A DNA stretch of 64,000 nucleotides from Adiantum capillus-veneris (lineage: Eukaryota > Streptophyta > Polypodiopsida > Polypodiales > Pteridaceae): assembly GCA_014529385.2 (NCBI GenBank), contig CM043966.1:39736037-39800036 (forward strand). The letters run 5' to 3'. Of this stretch, positions 19,839 through 30,898 are shown piece after piece; the first letter of the stretch is position 1, and every line of letters starts with the position of its first letter. The position numbers and the translations under genes were made by a program. A model generated the notes under the pieces. It ran no database searches. It was not told where the DNA came from and saw only the letters and a program-made list of their open reading frames with translations.

Positions 19839-21114
19839 GAAGCTGCTTGTGAAGTTTCATGTCATTTGGTCGTCTATTTTAGCCGTTATGCCAAAATGAC
19901 GCTTTGTGTGTCCGCAGCCGAATCGGTTGTTCCGACCTACTTTTGGTGATCCAAAACCGGAGATACTCCATGGTTGATTGACCTCGATGTTGTTAAGCTT
20001 CCTGAGAAGTTTTGTGTCGTTCCGACAACTTTTTTCTGTTTGCCTCTTGCAGGCTCTGTTGACCTAGGGTTTTTCCAGTCGTTCTTTCTCGAGCTTTGAG
20101 TGCTAGAAACTCATCTCCTATACTAGGGTAACCCACCTCTAAGTTCTTGCAAGGTTTGGTTAGGCGGTTGTGCCCCTACCTAGCGTTCCTCCCCATTCCC
20201 CGTCTGCTCTTGTTTCTTGGTTTTGGTGAGTTTTCGCGACAAAAGTTAACGATAAGCATCAAAAGCTTATGGCAACGAGTCTACCTCTCATGTCTGGTGT
20301 CCTCTGATCTCTCGTAGCAGTCGTAGAAGGCGGTAGAAGGTCGGATTCTCCTGTGTGCTCTTTGCTCTCTCCAAGAAGGTAATAGTGGAAATGAGCTTGA
20401 TAGTGAAGTGAAAAATACTTAACTTCGGGCTTCCCGGATCACTTGTTACCAAATTTGACATGTGCTCCTATCTCGTCGTAAAATGCACTTTAGGATTTGA
20501 AATTTCTCAATTTGGACTCCGTTTGACCTGTTTCTGAGAAATCTGTCCACTTTGCCAAAATTCTGTCATTTCGGGCTTTCCGCAAGTTTTTCAGAATTGT
20601 ACCCAATTTTTATCCTGGGTTGCCCTTGTCATTAGGACCATCACCGTCTATTCTTTTCTTTTTTCTGATCTCATTTCACCTGCTTTTTTATTTTTCTTTT
20701 ATTTTTATTAAGAAAATCATAAAAAATAAAGGAAAATAGCAAATTGAAGCCAAAAAATTCCAAACATACACGATAAATAGCTGGTAACCCTGTGTATATG
20801 AATATACACTTCTTTGTGATTTCTGGACTTGGATTACCACTTTTTTCCACTTTTTAGCTCCAAAAACACTCTTATTTAGTGATATTTACACATCTAGAGA
20901 CCCAAATTCATCATTTGATCTCTTCTTGTTGCAAAACAAGGTATATAAGGGCATAAATATTATCAATATCTGCAATCAAACATAAAAAATTGCAAAATCA
21001 TGTAAGACACTGCCCTTGTAATATAATTTTTGTTTTTCTTTGTTTTTCCCGCTTGTAGCTGCTTTGTAGCTCCTGTATACCTCCCCCCCTCCTATTCTGA
21101 GTCCTCTCAGACGA

Positions 21115-24100
21115 CTATGAAGTGTCTGTGGGTGAAGCATTGTAGTTGTTTTGGTCATAAGTTCCCAATGCAATTGTAGAGCGATGATACAACAGTCTTT
21201 CCAATAAAGCTGCTCTTTGTTTGATTGATGGATTGGTGGTCGGGTTTTGGGTTGGTTTTGGCAATTTGGTAGTAGAATCAGTAGATGGATTCTTCGTTAC
21301 CTTGTTGTCTTTTTTCACAATCCAAATCTGCTTCCGCTTTGCTTGTACTTGCCTCAAACTCTTTGCGACCCAAACCTGCTTTGTTCTGTGTGTTGATTTC
21401 CTCGCCTTGAAATACCTAGTAGTTTCCGTTGATTGTATTGAAGGGATTTCCTGTTTACAAATCTTTGGGATCCAAATTTGCTTGCTGTAGCTTTGTGCCG
21501 TCATGAACTTCTTTGGAATCCAGATCTGTTTCACTGTCCTTGATTGTCGGGGATCACTCTGTTGTCTGGTATTGAAGACTCTGTTTGTGTTTTCTGGCAC
21601 AGCCTTTTTTGGTCTCCATACCAACGTTGACTCCGTTTTATCCCAAGGTTGAGCTGTTATATTATTGCTTGTCTTCCTTATCCAATGTTGAGAGTTCCTC
21701 GTCGACGAGCAATCCAGTTGTGTAGAAACTTTTGGTTGCCATTGCTTCTTCTTTTTCTCTGTTTGTTGTTTGCCCTTGTCCGTGGATTCTTCCTTTGGAG
21801 TTGGCTCTGCTCCTTTGGTGAACTTAACTGATTGACTTTCACCTTCGTATTTGATAAGCACTGATTTAGAACTCCAGTCAATCATTGCATTGTATTGCTT
21901 CTGCCATGGTTGTCCTAGCAATAATGGATGTTGTGTAGCTTGGTCTTCAACCACGTAAAACATATGAGGATACACATAATGGTTAATCTGTATATGTAAA
22001 ACTGTGCATCCGACAGTTTTGATTGAATTCTCAGAGTAACTTTTTAACTCTTGCTTGGCAGTTTGTAATTTAGTGTCATTTGTCAATTGTCTATACAAAC
22101 TGAGTGAAAGTAGGTTAGCTTGAGCTCCTGAATCCAATAGTGCTCTGGCTTTGATTTGGTTGGTCCCTACTTTGCATTCAATGATGGGTTCTTCTTTGTC
22201 ATTCCCCATTTCTGTTATACTAACTGCGTTTATTCGTATTGCTCCTTCATTGCGCTGTTTCTGACGCAGTAGTCTTCTTTTCTCCATTCTTTCCTTCGCC
22301 TCAGCTTGCGCTTCCTCTACAATCTTTTTCTTTTTTTGGACACGCAGCTTTTCTTGATGTATTTTGAGAAGCATGTCTTGTGTTAGCGGCAACAGATACT
22401 TTTTCACTCTGCATCCACTAATCCAATTGGGCATTTCTTCTCCGTCTAATGTAGCAAGCTTGACGGCTCCACTTGGTGATAGATCTTTAATCACCAGAGG
22501 TCCCATCCCTCGCTTTTTAAGCTTCTTAGCATGCTGTTTCAGAGTGTAAACTAGGACATAGTCCCCAACTTTAAACTCTTTAGTCCGCACATGCTTATCA
22601 AAAAATTCCTTTTGTCGCCTTTTTTGAGCGTAGATGGAAGCTACTGCTTTTAGGCGAAGCTCGTCTAGCTTTTCCAGGTCATCTATTCTATCAGAGAGCT
22701 CGTGCCCTGTCCACTCTAGATCCTTAGCCACCCTTAAGGTTGAAATCAAGAATTCTATTGGTAAGATAGCATTTAGCCCAAAAACCATGTTATATGGGGT
22801 CGTTCCTATTGATGTTTTATATGCTACCCTATATGCCCATAATGTTGAATGCAACTTCTGGTCCCAGTCAGTTCTCGACTCAGATACAATCTTCGTAAGG
22901 ACCGTGCATATGGTTTTGTTTGTTGCTTCAGCTTGTCCGTTTGCTTGTGGATGATACGGGGCTGATTTCCTATGGATTACCATGAATTCATCTAGAAGGA
23001 TCTTTATCACTTCATTTATAAAATGTGTGCCTCGATCACTCACAATTTCTATTGGCAATCCATATCGTACAAAGACGTATTCATATAGAAATTGTGCCGT
23101 GGTCCTGGCATCTGCTTTTTGAGTTGCCTTTGCTTCGACCCACTTTGTTAGATAGTCTGTAGCCACAATGATGTATTGTGCATGAGTCTTATATGCAGGA
23201 GGTGAAATGGGTCCGACATAATCAATCCCCCATTTTGCAAAAGCTCTTGCCCCCATCATTGGTCTAAGCGGCATATCATCTCTTTTAAGTGGTACTTTGG
23301 TCCGCTGACAGTCATCACACCGTTTAACGTATTCCTCAGCGTCCATATGTAATGTTGGCCACCATATTCCTGCGGCTAAGACAAGTTTTGTTGTCTTATC
23401 ACCTGAGAAATGGCCTCCACCTACTCCTCCATGAGCTTGCTCCAGGATTATCACATACTCAGACTCTGATGCGCAAATCCTAAGCTGGTTGTCTTTACCT
23501 CTCTTATAGAGTTGATCTCCTATTAAAGCGTAATCTCTAGCTTCTGTCTCTACAGATTTCTGACGAGCTTTTGACGTTCCTTCTGGGAAAGTTCTATTTG
23601 TGAGATATTCAACAATATACTGACTCCATTCTGGAGCGATCATTATCTGATATAATGTCGAATACTCGGCTGGCGGTTTTGATGAACATACAATACATAC
23701 AGTGACATATTCATGTACGCTTTCTTTCATTCCTGGCCAATAGACTCCCAATTGTAACAAATTCCTATATGTGTTCCTTCTTGAACAATGAAATGCACAT
23801 TCCTGAACATGTGCTTCGCGCAGATATATATTATATTCCTCAGGATTGATGCATAGTCGTAAAACATGATCATTTCCCAATTGATACAACCTTCCTGCAA
23901 CCAATTGAAGATTCTTGGATTGCTGAATAGCAATATGTTTCAGGTTGTATTCTCTTCTATCGAACTCTCCTCCATAGGTTAATAGGTTAACGACATTTTG
24001 AGACCACTTAGGTATCATTTCTATGTTGAACAAGTACGCGTCTGGCATGTCGTCATCTACTCCTATAGGGTCTTCTCCATTCGTCAATCGCGAAAGATGA

Positions 24101-25257
24101 TCAGCTCTAAGATGTGTTTTTTCTTTCTTTACTACTACCGTGAAGTCGAATTCCAGTAAGATAATGAACCATCTCACTATTCTCCCGGTATTGCATGGTT
24201 TATTCACTAGGTAGAGCAAGGCTTGGTGATCCGTAAAAAACACAAACTTGTTGGCTAGAAGATAATGCCGAAATTTCTTCACAGCATAGATCATTCCTAA
24301 TCCTTCTCGCTCTGTTGTGGTGTAATTCTTCTCTGCATGGTTGAGCTGTCGACTGGCGTAACAGATAGGAAAATCCATGTTTCCTTCTTCTGGCTGAGCC
24401 AGAATGCATCCTATTGCATATGCCGAAGCATCTATGTGCACATGGAATATCTTCTCCCAATCTGGTGATTTCAAGACTGGAGCAGTAATGAGTGCCTCTT
24501 TCAATTTCTTGAATGATTCCTCACACTCCTCTGTCCATTCAAAGTTCACTATTAGCCTGTAAAGTGGTTGGCCTATTATAGCGTACATGTAAATGAATCG
24601 TCTATAATATCCACAATGTCCCATAAAGCTCTGTACTTGTTTCGCATTGGTTGGTCTAGGCATATCCACTATAACTTTTATCTTCTCTAAATCCGTGGAT
24701 ATTCCGTTTTGTGAGACAATATGTCCCAGAATTCTGCCCTGTCGGACCATAAACACACATTTCTCAGGATTGAGACAAATGCGATATGTCCTACATTTCT
24801 CAAATACTTTTCTTAGGTGTTCTAGATGCTCATCTCTCAGTAGAGAATGTACACATAAGTCATCCATGTATATTTCGAGAAACAGCCTTAAGTATTCTTT
24901 GAAAGCATGCGTCATCAGCCTCTGGAAGGTTGCGGGAGCATTGGTTAGACCAAAAGGCATAACCCGATAAGCATAAATTCCCCACTCCGTTGCAAAAGCT
25001 GTTTTATGTTGATCTTCCAGTGCTATGGCTAGCTGGTTATATCCTGAAAAACCATCAAGAAAGGAGTATGCTGTTTTCCCTGATACACGCTCTAGAACAT
25101 GATCAGTTATCGGCAGGGGATAATTGTCCCTGATTGTTGCAGCATTCACTTTCTTTAAGTTGACACACACTCGGAGTTTTCCGTTCTTCTTAGGTACTAC
25201 CACAATCGGAGATACCCAATCAGTGTGTTCAATCTCGTATATGAATTCAGCTTCCAT
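21115..25257 (-). CDS. Element A pol: RT, RNase H, integrase, second protease and W-x-P-K tail
   Basis: 1,380 codons. RT fills residues about 1-200 with YMDD at 130-133, and RNase H about 230-380 (HIDASAYAIG, TDHQALLYL). Two HHCC zinc domains follow in tandem: His483, His490, Cys521, Cys524 and His609, His616, Cys647, Cys650. The integrase core has Asp679, Asp741 and Glu777 (D-X61-D-X35-E), then a GPF/Y-like module (KVGDYVLVY) and a Lys/Glu-rich helix. A second retropepsin-like domain has LLDSGAQ (Asp1042). The tail repeats W-[IVQR]-x-K about seven times. The ORF opens in RT because a one-base deletion near 25270 cuts it off from its leader. It would copy and integrate the element. Confidence 0.92.
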   Translation of the reverse strand: MEAEFIYEIEHTDWVSPIVVVPKKNGKLRVCVNLKKVNAATIRDNYPLPITDHVLERVSGKTAYSFLDGFSGYNQLAIALEDQHKTAFATEWGIYAYRVMPFGLTNAPATFQRLMTHAFKEYLRLFLEIYMDDLCVHSLLRDEHLEHLRKVFEKCRTYRICLNPEKCVFMVRQGRILGHIVSQNGISTDLEKIKVIVDMPRPTNAKQVQSFMGHCGYYRRFIYMYAIIGQPLYRLIVNFEWTEECEESFKKLKEALITAPVLKSPDWEKIFHVHIDASAYAIGCILAQPEEGNMDFPICYASRQLNHAEKNYTTTEREGLGMIYAVKKFRHYLLANKFVFFTDHQALLYLVNKPCNTGRIVRWFIILLEFDFTVVVKKEKTHLRADHLSRLTNGEDPIGVDDDMPDAYLFNIEMIPKWSQNVVNLLTYGGEFDRREYNLKHIAIQQSKNLQLVAGRLYQLGNDHVLRLCINPEEYNIYLREAHVQECAFHCSRRNTYRNLLQLGVYWPGMKESVHEYVTVCIVCSSKPPAEYSTLYQIMIAPEWSQYIVEYLTNRTFPEGTSKARQKSVETEARDYALIGDQLYKRGKDNQLRICASESEYVIILEQAHGGVGGGHFSGDKTTKLVLAAGIWWPTLHMDAEEYVKRCDDCQRTKVPLKRDDMPLRPMMGARAFAKWGIDYVGPISPPAYKTHAQYIIVATDYLTKWVEAKATQKADARTTAQFLYEYVFVRYGLPIEIVSDRGTHFINEVIKILLDEFMVIHRKSAPYHPQANGQAEATNKTICTVLTKIVSESRTDWDQKLHSTLWAYRVAYKTSIGTTPYNMVFGLNAILPIEFLISTLRVAKDLEWTGHELSDRIDDLEKLDELRLKAVASIYAQKRRQKEFFDKHVRTKEFKVGDYVLVYTLKQHAKKLKKRGMGPLVIKDLSPSGAVKLATLDGEEMPNWISGCRVKKYLLPLTQDMLLKIHQEKLRVQKKKKIVEEAQAEAKERMEKRRLLRQKQRNEGAIRINAVSITEMGNDKEEPIIECKVGTNQIKARALLDSGAQANLLSLSLYRQLTNDTKLQTAKQELKSYSENSIKTVGCTVLHIQINHYVYPHMFYVVEDQATQHPLLLGQPWQKQYNAMIDWSSKSVLIKYEGESQSVKFTKGAEPTPKEESTDKGKQQTEKKKKQWQPKVSTQLDCSSTRNSQHWIRKTSNNITAQPWDKTESTLVWRPKKAVPENTNRVFNTRQQSDPRQSRTVKQIWIPKKFMTAQSYSKQIWIPKICKQEIPSIQSTETTRYFKARKSTHRTKQVWVAKSLRQVQAKRKQIWIVKKDNKVTKNPSTDSTTKLPKPTQNPTTNPSIKQRAALLERLLYHRSTIALGTYDQNNYNASPTDTS

Positions 25258-25265
25258 TAGCTTAT

Positions 25266-25952
25266 CTATCTCTCCTTGATTCGCTTAGCAAAAGTATCAT
25301 TATATGTGTATGGTCTCTGTCTGCTAGGCTTTGCGTCTTGTTTTAGTGGGATTGAGTGTTGGCATATCGATGGGTCAACTCCCTTTAAGTCCTTATAAGA
25401 CCATGCAAACACATCCCTGTACTCTCTGAGAAGACTCAAAAGTCTCTCTTCCTCGCTTGGAGACAAATCTGTGGCTATGTACACCGGTCTAGGCGTCTCA
25501 CCTGGAGCTGCTAAATCAACTTTTTTTGCATCCTCCGGTCCGTCATAAGATTCGTTCTCCTTCCTCTCTCGAATAGGTGGGGTTAATATCACCTTCCTAT
25601 CCTCTATTGTGAATTTCCTATAGTGAGAGGGAACATCCATGTTTTCCTTGATTTTGACGTTTTCGTCCTCTCCACTCTCAATTTCTGTCGTCCAAACTTC
25701 CTTCAGAGTTTTCTTGAGCTCTCTGTACTTGTTTCTACGTTCTAACTTGGACTCCGTGTATTCTCTGTTGCGCTTGTTCTTTTCTGATTTTTCTGTTTCA
25801 GTTTTCGTTTCATTCTTTTGAACTTGATTTCTTGAGCCTCTTTTGTCTTTTCGTAAGCTCTTTTGATCACTGCCTCTCATTCTTCCAGAAATCTTATCCT
25901 TAACACAATCTTCAGCCTTTACTAGCATTAGGAATTGATTTTTTCCTCTTAT
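25266..25952 (-). pseudogene. Element A protease-RT linker, frameshifted
   Basis: The 220-codon frame 25928-25266 has a basic, low-complexity first half and then a conserved block (VFAWSYKDLKGVDPSICQH) just upstream of RT, also found in element C (VFAWTYHDMKGVPPS) and in F at 36380-36466. It ends at a TAG created by loss of one G in a GAGGAG near 25270. Upstream, another frameshift near 25950 separates it from the protease frame. Confidence 0.8.
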
Positions 25953-26882
25953 TCTAGCATCGGATTGGTTCTAACCCCTTTTGTTTTTTTCTTTGCTCTA
26001 TAGTGTTTCTGGCGTTGTTTAGTTTGGTTCGGAAAATCATAAAATCGGACATCCGTTATAGTTTCTTCGTTTCCGCTTGAATTGTCCGTTGACTCGTTGT
26101 CTGCTTCATTTCCCACTCTGGATGATTGGGAATGTCGTGAAACACCTCTTCTTCATCTTCTTTTCCAGTGTATCGTTCTTTTCAGTTTCTTTTTCGAGTA
26201 CAGTTCTCAACATGAAATACGGAACCACGTCGTACCCGTCCTTGTCGCAAAATTTCGTTGTGGGACCATCCGGAATTGCACAAACATCTAGGGTTGCTAG
26301 AATGTGTGTCCATTCTAATGGTTCAAACGTGTCCTCTGGAAAGGGTTCTCTTACATAAGTTTCGTCTTCGATAGCCCTTTCTAAAACACATTCTTCTCGT
26401 TTCAGACTTCCACATTTCGAAGCTCCACACATCCATAACTCCTTGGGTTTACCTAACCAAGCTGGAAATTCGGATCCCGCCAAAGTAGCTGAATCAAACT
26501 CCTCTACCGGTGTTCGGTTCACATCTTTGTAGCTATGGTCTTTCAGGTTCACACGTGTAGTGGTTTCCATATTTCTCAAGTATATGTGATCGTAGCCCCA
26601 ATCTTGGACCATTTTCAACTGTCTCATGAATGGTCTTCCCAATATGATATCATAGTTATTCTCCTTGGCAAAATCGACAATAGCAAAAGTATGTTCGTAT
26701 TCAATGCCGCAAGAAGTCACTACAACTTTCTCTAATAACCCCATAGGTTTCTCCATGTGTCCATCTGCTAATTGGAGTTTCAACCTAGTCTTCCTTATTG
26801 CTGGTTTCCCCCATTTTTTCCAGATTTCTTTTGTAGCAATGGCTACCCCTGCTCCGCTGTCTAGTATTGCCATCGTCTTCAC
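25953..26882 (-). pseudogene. Element A first protease (retropepsin) and following linker
   Basis: The 258-codon frame 26882-26106 starts close to the active site: LDSGAG with Asp at residue 8. A typical flap region and ILGRPFMRQLKMVQDW close the fold at about residues 85-100. An acidic linker follows, with a conserved EEFDSAT stretch shared with F. Retropepsin would cut Gag-Pol into working parts. Its true N-terminus lies in the frame of the upstream segment, so this ATG is internal. Confidence 0.85.
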
Positions 26883-26947
26883 TCCTTGGAATTCAACTGG
26901 TAAGGTTGTATTCCCCTCTTCACCTTCGCAATACTCTCCGACCTTGT

Positions 26948-27517
26948 TTAAGGGTACAGCTTAGCGTTCTTTTGTGGTTTGCTCAGCTCCTCTATGCTCT
27001 CTTGCAATCTCGATGTTGGATCTTTTATCCCAAATTTCTCCAAGCATTTTCCTACAGTGGTCCACATATGTGGTCTTAGCCTCAAAAGCTCAGCTAGAGT
27101 GATAGTGCATGTCACTGGTGTTGACAAAATCTCTATCAATCCTTGCGAGTCCATGACTTTTTCTGATGAGATTTTTCGTGAGGGAATTGGTCTAATCTCG
27201 GATTTTTCTTCATACTCTCCTAAGTATGAAGGTAAGGTTTTCAGTGAATGAGGTTTGCTCTCCATTGTTCTAACAGAGCCCCCATCTCCCCAGTAAGATT
27301 GCAGATCCAAGTCCACTTGAGATCCTGCCTCAAATTCCACTATGGGAGGATTCCTGATGTCCTTTTCCCAATTTGTCTGATTAGCTTGGCAACTTAGCTC
27401 GTTTGCACAGTTTGCCTCTCTCACTTGTTTCCAAAATTCATTGTAATCCTCATCTTTTCCGTAAATCCTCTGTATGACTGGATGAAAACTCTCTATCTCC
27501 TGATCGGTTGTGTTCAA
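26948..27517 (-). pseudogene. Element A Gag-protease connector domain
   Basis: 189 codons with a block found in all members of this group: VMDSQGLIEILSTPV then TLAELLRLRPHMW. F has it at 38240-38450, and D near 47940-48030 in broken form. In element C a different sequence (VAKLVDFMSSEVRTT) takes the same place. I know no function for it. It sits out of frame with the zinc-knuckle ORF upstream and is followed by the protease. Confidence 0.75.
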
Positions 27518-27519
27518 TA

Positions 27520-28719
27520 CTATGCGGTCATCCTTTTGTGTATTTTCAGGCTTTTGTGCACTGGGAGTCTTTCAGCTACCCGTGAAACGATAGTCTCTTG
27601 CTGAATTGGGTTTTCCTTCCCACAATTCATTGTTTCTTTTGGTGGTTCTAATAAGGCTTGTGCAGTCTCGATCATTCTCTGGCACATTTCAAGTCTCTGC
27701 TTTTCCAATTCCGCGTTTGGGTATGTCATCCACCTCTGTTCTTGTGTTTGGTTGTTCTTTAACCTAGCTTCGTAAGCTCTCATCAGTGCGTCCAATGGTT
27801 CGTGTACTTTGTCGACTAGCACTGATCCCCCTGAGCTTAAGCTCGTTGTTTCTTTGATACTCTTTTGTTTCGTTCTTTCCGGGCTCATCTCTCGTTTCCC
27901 GTTTTGACTCTCAAGTTTTTCTAATCTAGCTTTATTTTGCTTTAGTTCCTCAGCTAGAATAGCATCTTCACGTTCTTTTCTCAACTTCATGCGTGCTTTT
28001 CTAGCTTTCCATGTGTTTTTCTGACTCCGCGGTCCTTGACTAACCACTTCAGTCGCTAACTTTCCATTCTCAGGTTCTCTAGTGGTTTTCTTAGCTTGAG
28101 CTCTAGTAACAACTTGCGTTGGTATCAGAGTTTCATTTTTAGACCCACTGCTGGTAGGAATACTTTCTAACATATTCAATGTCGTATTTTGCACTTTGTT
28201 TGGATTCTTTGAACAATCCTCAATGAAGTGAGTAACCCCACACTCAGTGCAATAAGCGTTAATTCTAATGATTTCCGTATGTGGGCAAACATTCATCAGA
28301 TGGTCACCTCCACACTTGCAACAGGGTCCTAGTGCTGGTCTTGGTCCCATTTGATTCGTCCTTTGTGGATAGGATGGTCTCTGTCCTGCTAACCCTCCAT
28401 GAGCTATGAACATCAAGGTTCTTGCGTCCATATTGTATCTCTCTTCATCAGAAGCACTTGTAACTGTTGGTATTCCAACCTTCCCCATCATGCCCCATGG
28501 TTCTGGTTGTTTTGGTTCTTCTGGTGGGTAATACACTGTCGGAGACATGTGTGCACCCGATTCTTCGTAATAGGCTTGAACAGGCACTAAGGCTTGTTCT
28601 TCCTGATTCTCTAAGGTTGGTGCATATCTAATGCCCACTGGTCTTGCTCCTGGTAAAGGTGGTTGTTGTCCCAATACCGGTTGCGGTCTTTCTATCCCCA
28701 TAGGTCGGGCCCGGTACAT
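27520..28719 (-). pseudogene. Element A nucleocapsid segment with two zinc knuckles
   Basis: 399 codons. Pro-rich start, then two zinc knuckles, CCKCGGDHLMNVC and CTECGVTHFIEDC, both CX2CX3HX4C with one residue fewer than the standard knuckle. A Lys/Arg/Glu-rich, probably helical region follows at residues about 235-290. It would bind the element RNA. A frameshift near 28710 separates it from the capsid part. Confidence 0.85.
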
Positions 28720-29182
28720 TTCCCGTTGGGTATCGAGGTACTGGATGTATCTGAGGTGGTGCTAATTGAGCAGGAGGTGCATACTGGCGCTCCCTTACAT
28801 ACCCTTTGTTGTAATAACACTCCTCTGTTGGATGATTTGTCCATTTTTGTTCAATAGCACACCATTTCAGTGGTTTTGGCAATGGTTTTTGGTATGGTGC
28901 CATCCTTTTTAGAGCATCTTCTATCATTTTCTCTACATTTGGCATGGTTGTTGTTTGAACATTCTTTTTAGTGGTAGTCTCGCTCGCTACGGAGGAGGAG
29001 CTACTGGATGCAAAATCTGTATCCGCTGACACCTCTCCATAAACCGTACAGTTATCCACTAAGTACAATGCCTCTCTCGTTACTTGCTCGAAACTTGTAC
29101 AAGGTTTCAAGTGCAAGTCCTTCTTGAGAGTATCGTTCCTCAGTCCCTCAATAAAGAGAACAGATAGTCTGTCATCTTGTGG
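28628..29182 (-). pseudogene. Element A gag, C-terminal capsid segment
   Basis: It is in the same frame as the 520-codon gag ORF, after a single TGA (29183-29185). It has FIEGLRN and the LKKDLHLKP motif of the capsid end, then a Ser/Thr-rich linker and CAIEQKWTNHPTEECYYNKGY, a block also kept in F. A frameshift near 28710 ends the meaningful frame. Confidence 0.85.
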
Positions 29183-30745
29183 TCATTCACGTACTGGACA
29201 TCTCTCAATGTATTGTTTGAAGCGAAGTGAAGCTTCCTTCACTTTTTCATGTTCTCTCTGTTTAAAAGCATATATTTGTGAGACCGTATTGTGCTTAATC
29301 CCTCGTTTTGAGAATTCCTCAGCAAACTCTCTTAGCAAATGGTCAATGTCATGGAATCCCCCTATGTTCATTGGTTGAAACCATGTCAATGCAGTACCTT
29401 CTAGAGTAAGACCAAATCCCTCGTATTGTGTATGGAAATCTGTTATCTGCTCAGCTTTTAAGACTTGCTTAAAGAGTGACACATGTGCATACGGATCTCC
29501 TGAACCACCATACTTCTTTGGCATACACTTGGCTACTTGAGATGGTCTCATACGTCTATGATCTGCTACCAATCTCATTGCTCCCGTGTCTCGGCTAAAG
29601 ATTTCTCTAGCATCATGGACTTCATGGGTTACCCTTGTCGGTTCCTCTGCCCTGAATCTACTACTGGGAGGTAAATGTGATGGTTCCGCTTCAAACCTTG
29701 GACCTGGAGTGGTATAGGTGGGGATTGGAACTGCACTACCTCGATTTGTCTCCATTGACTCTCTGGAATGTAATGATCCCATTGGTCCGAGCTTAGAGTC
29801 CCAAGGTTGACTGAAAGAGTCAGCAACCTGAGTTCTTTGTCCTCCTGTTGTCCTAGAGTTTTGCACTCCAGTTGTTGGTGTTGGTCTATGTGAACTAGAA
29901 GTAACATAATACTGATGTAGTGGTCCCCCAAAGTATGTATATCCTTCTAATTCTTTCTTGCCCATTGTTGAGTATTGCCTGCCATACTTATCGTAAGCAG
30001 CAATTTTCACTTCCGATCCCTCTGTGTAGGTAAAGACATAGAGTCTTTTTTTGTCTGTCAACTCTCCGGTGTAGGGTTCTTCACATCTATAATAGAGATC
30101 TTGCTCCCCATTATTATATTTGTATAGCCCCACATAGATGTTATCAGTGTTGATCCTTGTAGTTTCATTCTCTCTTCTTAACCTCGCATTAGGGAAGTTC
30201 ATTATTGGTGCTTTCTCCTCGAGTTCTTCATCTATTTTGGCTTTGGTGCCCATCAATCCCCACTTGTCCACAATGTTAGGGTTTAGGACTACCAAGTACA
30301 TGGTACCCTCGTCATCTAGATATCTATCTCCGCTATAGCTCACAGACACTAAGTCCTTGAACTCACTAGGTCTATCTTCTATCTTTACACAATAGCGGTC
30401 CATTCCGTCTTTGTAGATCTTTGCACCTTGCTCATTGTCGTACTGATATTTTATGAACAATATCTTCATTGTGGCTGAAGAGTTTGATGATCCTGCTGCC
30501 ATATTTTCTCTGTTGTTCCTGTTCGAGTGTTCGGTGAAAATCTCGTAAGACCTCTCCGAAGAAGTATCAGAAACACTTCCTTCAAAGACCGGCTCCAATG
30601 GTTGCACCCAACTTTGGTTTACGCTTCCCTCGGTTGATATGACACTTGCTGGTTCCCCTTGTTTTGGTTGATTATTCCGGAGATTCCTGCCCGATCTCAA
30701 ATTCATCAATTCCCCTAAAGGACTGTAACTTTTCTGTCTCGGCAA
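29183..30745 (-). pseudogene. Element A gag, N-terminal and capsid segment
   Basis: 520 codons starting MPRQKSYSPLGELMNLRSGR. The LRSGR motif also opens the Gag of element C. Residues about 110-280 contain two aromatic-rich modules (YVGLYKYNNG ... KYGRQY), followed by a Pro/Ser/Thr-rich linker and the capsid at about 400-520 (HVSLFKQVLKAEQ, LTWFQPMN, RFKQYIERCP). A TGA at 29183-29185 interrupts the capsid; F has a Leu codon at that position. The protein would form the particle. The start is the first ATG after the leader and is supported by the conserved LRSGR motif. Confidence 0.88.
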
Positions 30746-30874
30746 TTTGTTTTCCCCAAGTTTTTGTGGTCAGAATTGATCCAAACTGACTGATACTTGG
30801 TCAATTGTTTAATCTTGTCAGTTGGACAACTCTTGTTTCATCAAGTGAGAATTTTGTCGCAGTTATGCTGAAAA

Positions 30875-30898
30875 AGACATTATACGCGTATGATGTCT
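30875..30898. repeat. Element A palindrome, leader copy 4 (next to gag)
   Basis: The left arm reads AGACATTATA in plus coordinates; the right arm is TATGATGTCT. There is one mismatch, shared with two other leader copies. Confidence 0.93.

Larger units (their letters stand above)
18302..21114 (-). other. Element A spacer between pol and the downstream ORF
   Basis: 2.8 kb without a convincing gene. The 18450-19480 part holds five 24-bp palindromes in blocks of related sequence. At 19817-19838 there are 22 bases identical to the RT active-site region of the same element (24854-24875). The 20640-20960 part is AT-rich. A TATA-like sequence on the minus strand (19111-19122) might serve the downstream ORF, but that is a guess. 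Confidence 0.7.

Noticed and set aside
19588-19860. A second RT in the A spacer, because of a Tyr-Met-Asp-Asp motif
   Set aside because: Only 22 bases match the RT gene; the surrounding residues have no RT similarity.
9972-29185. In-frame stops as evidence of a variant code or programmed readthrough
   Set aside because: TGA, TAG and TAA all occur, at unrelated places including inside folded domains, alongside frameshifts. Decay explains them.
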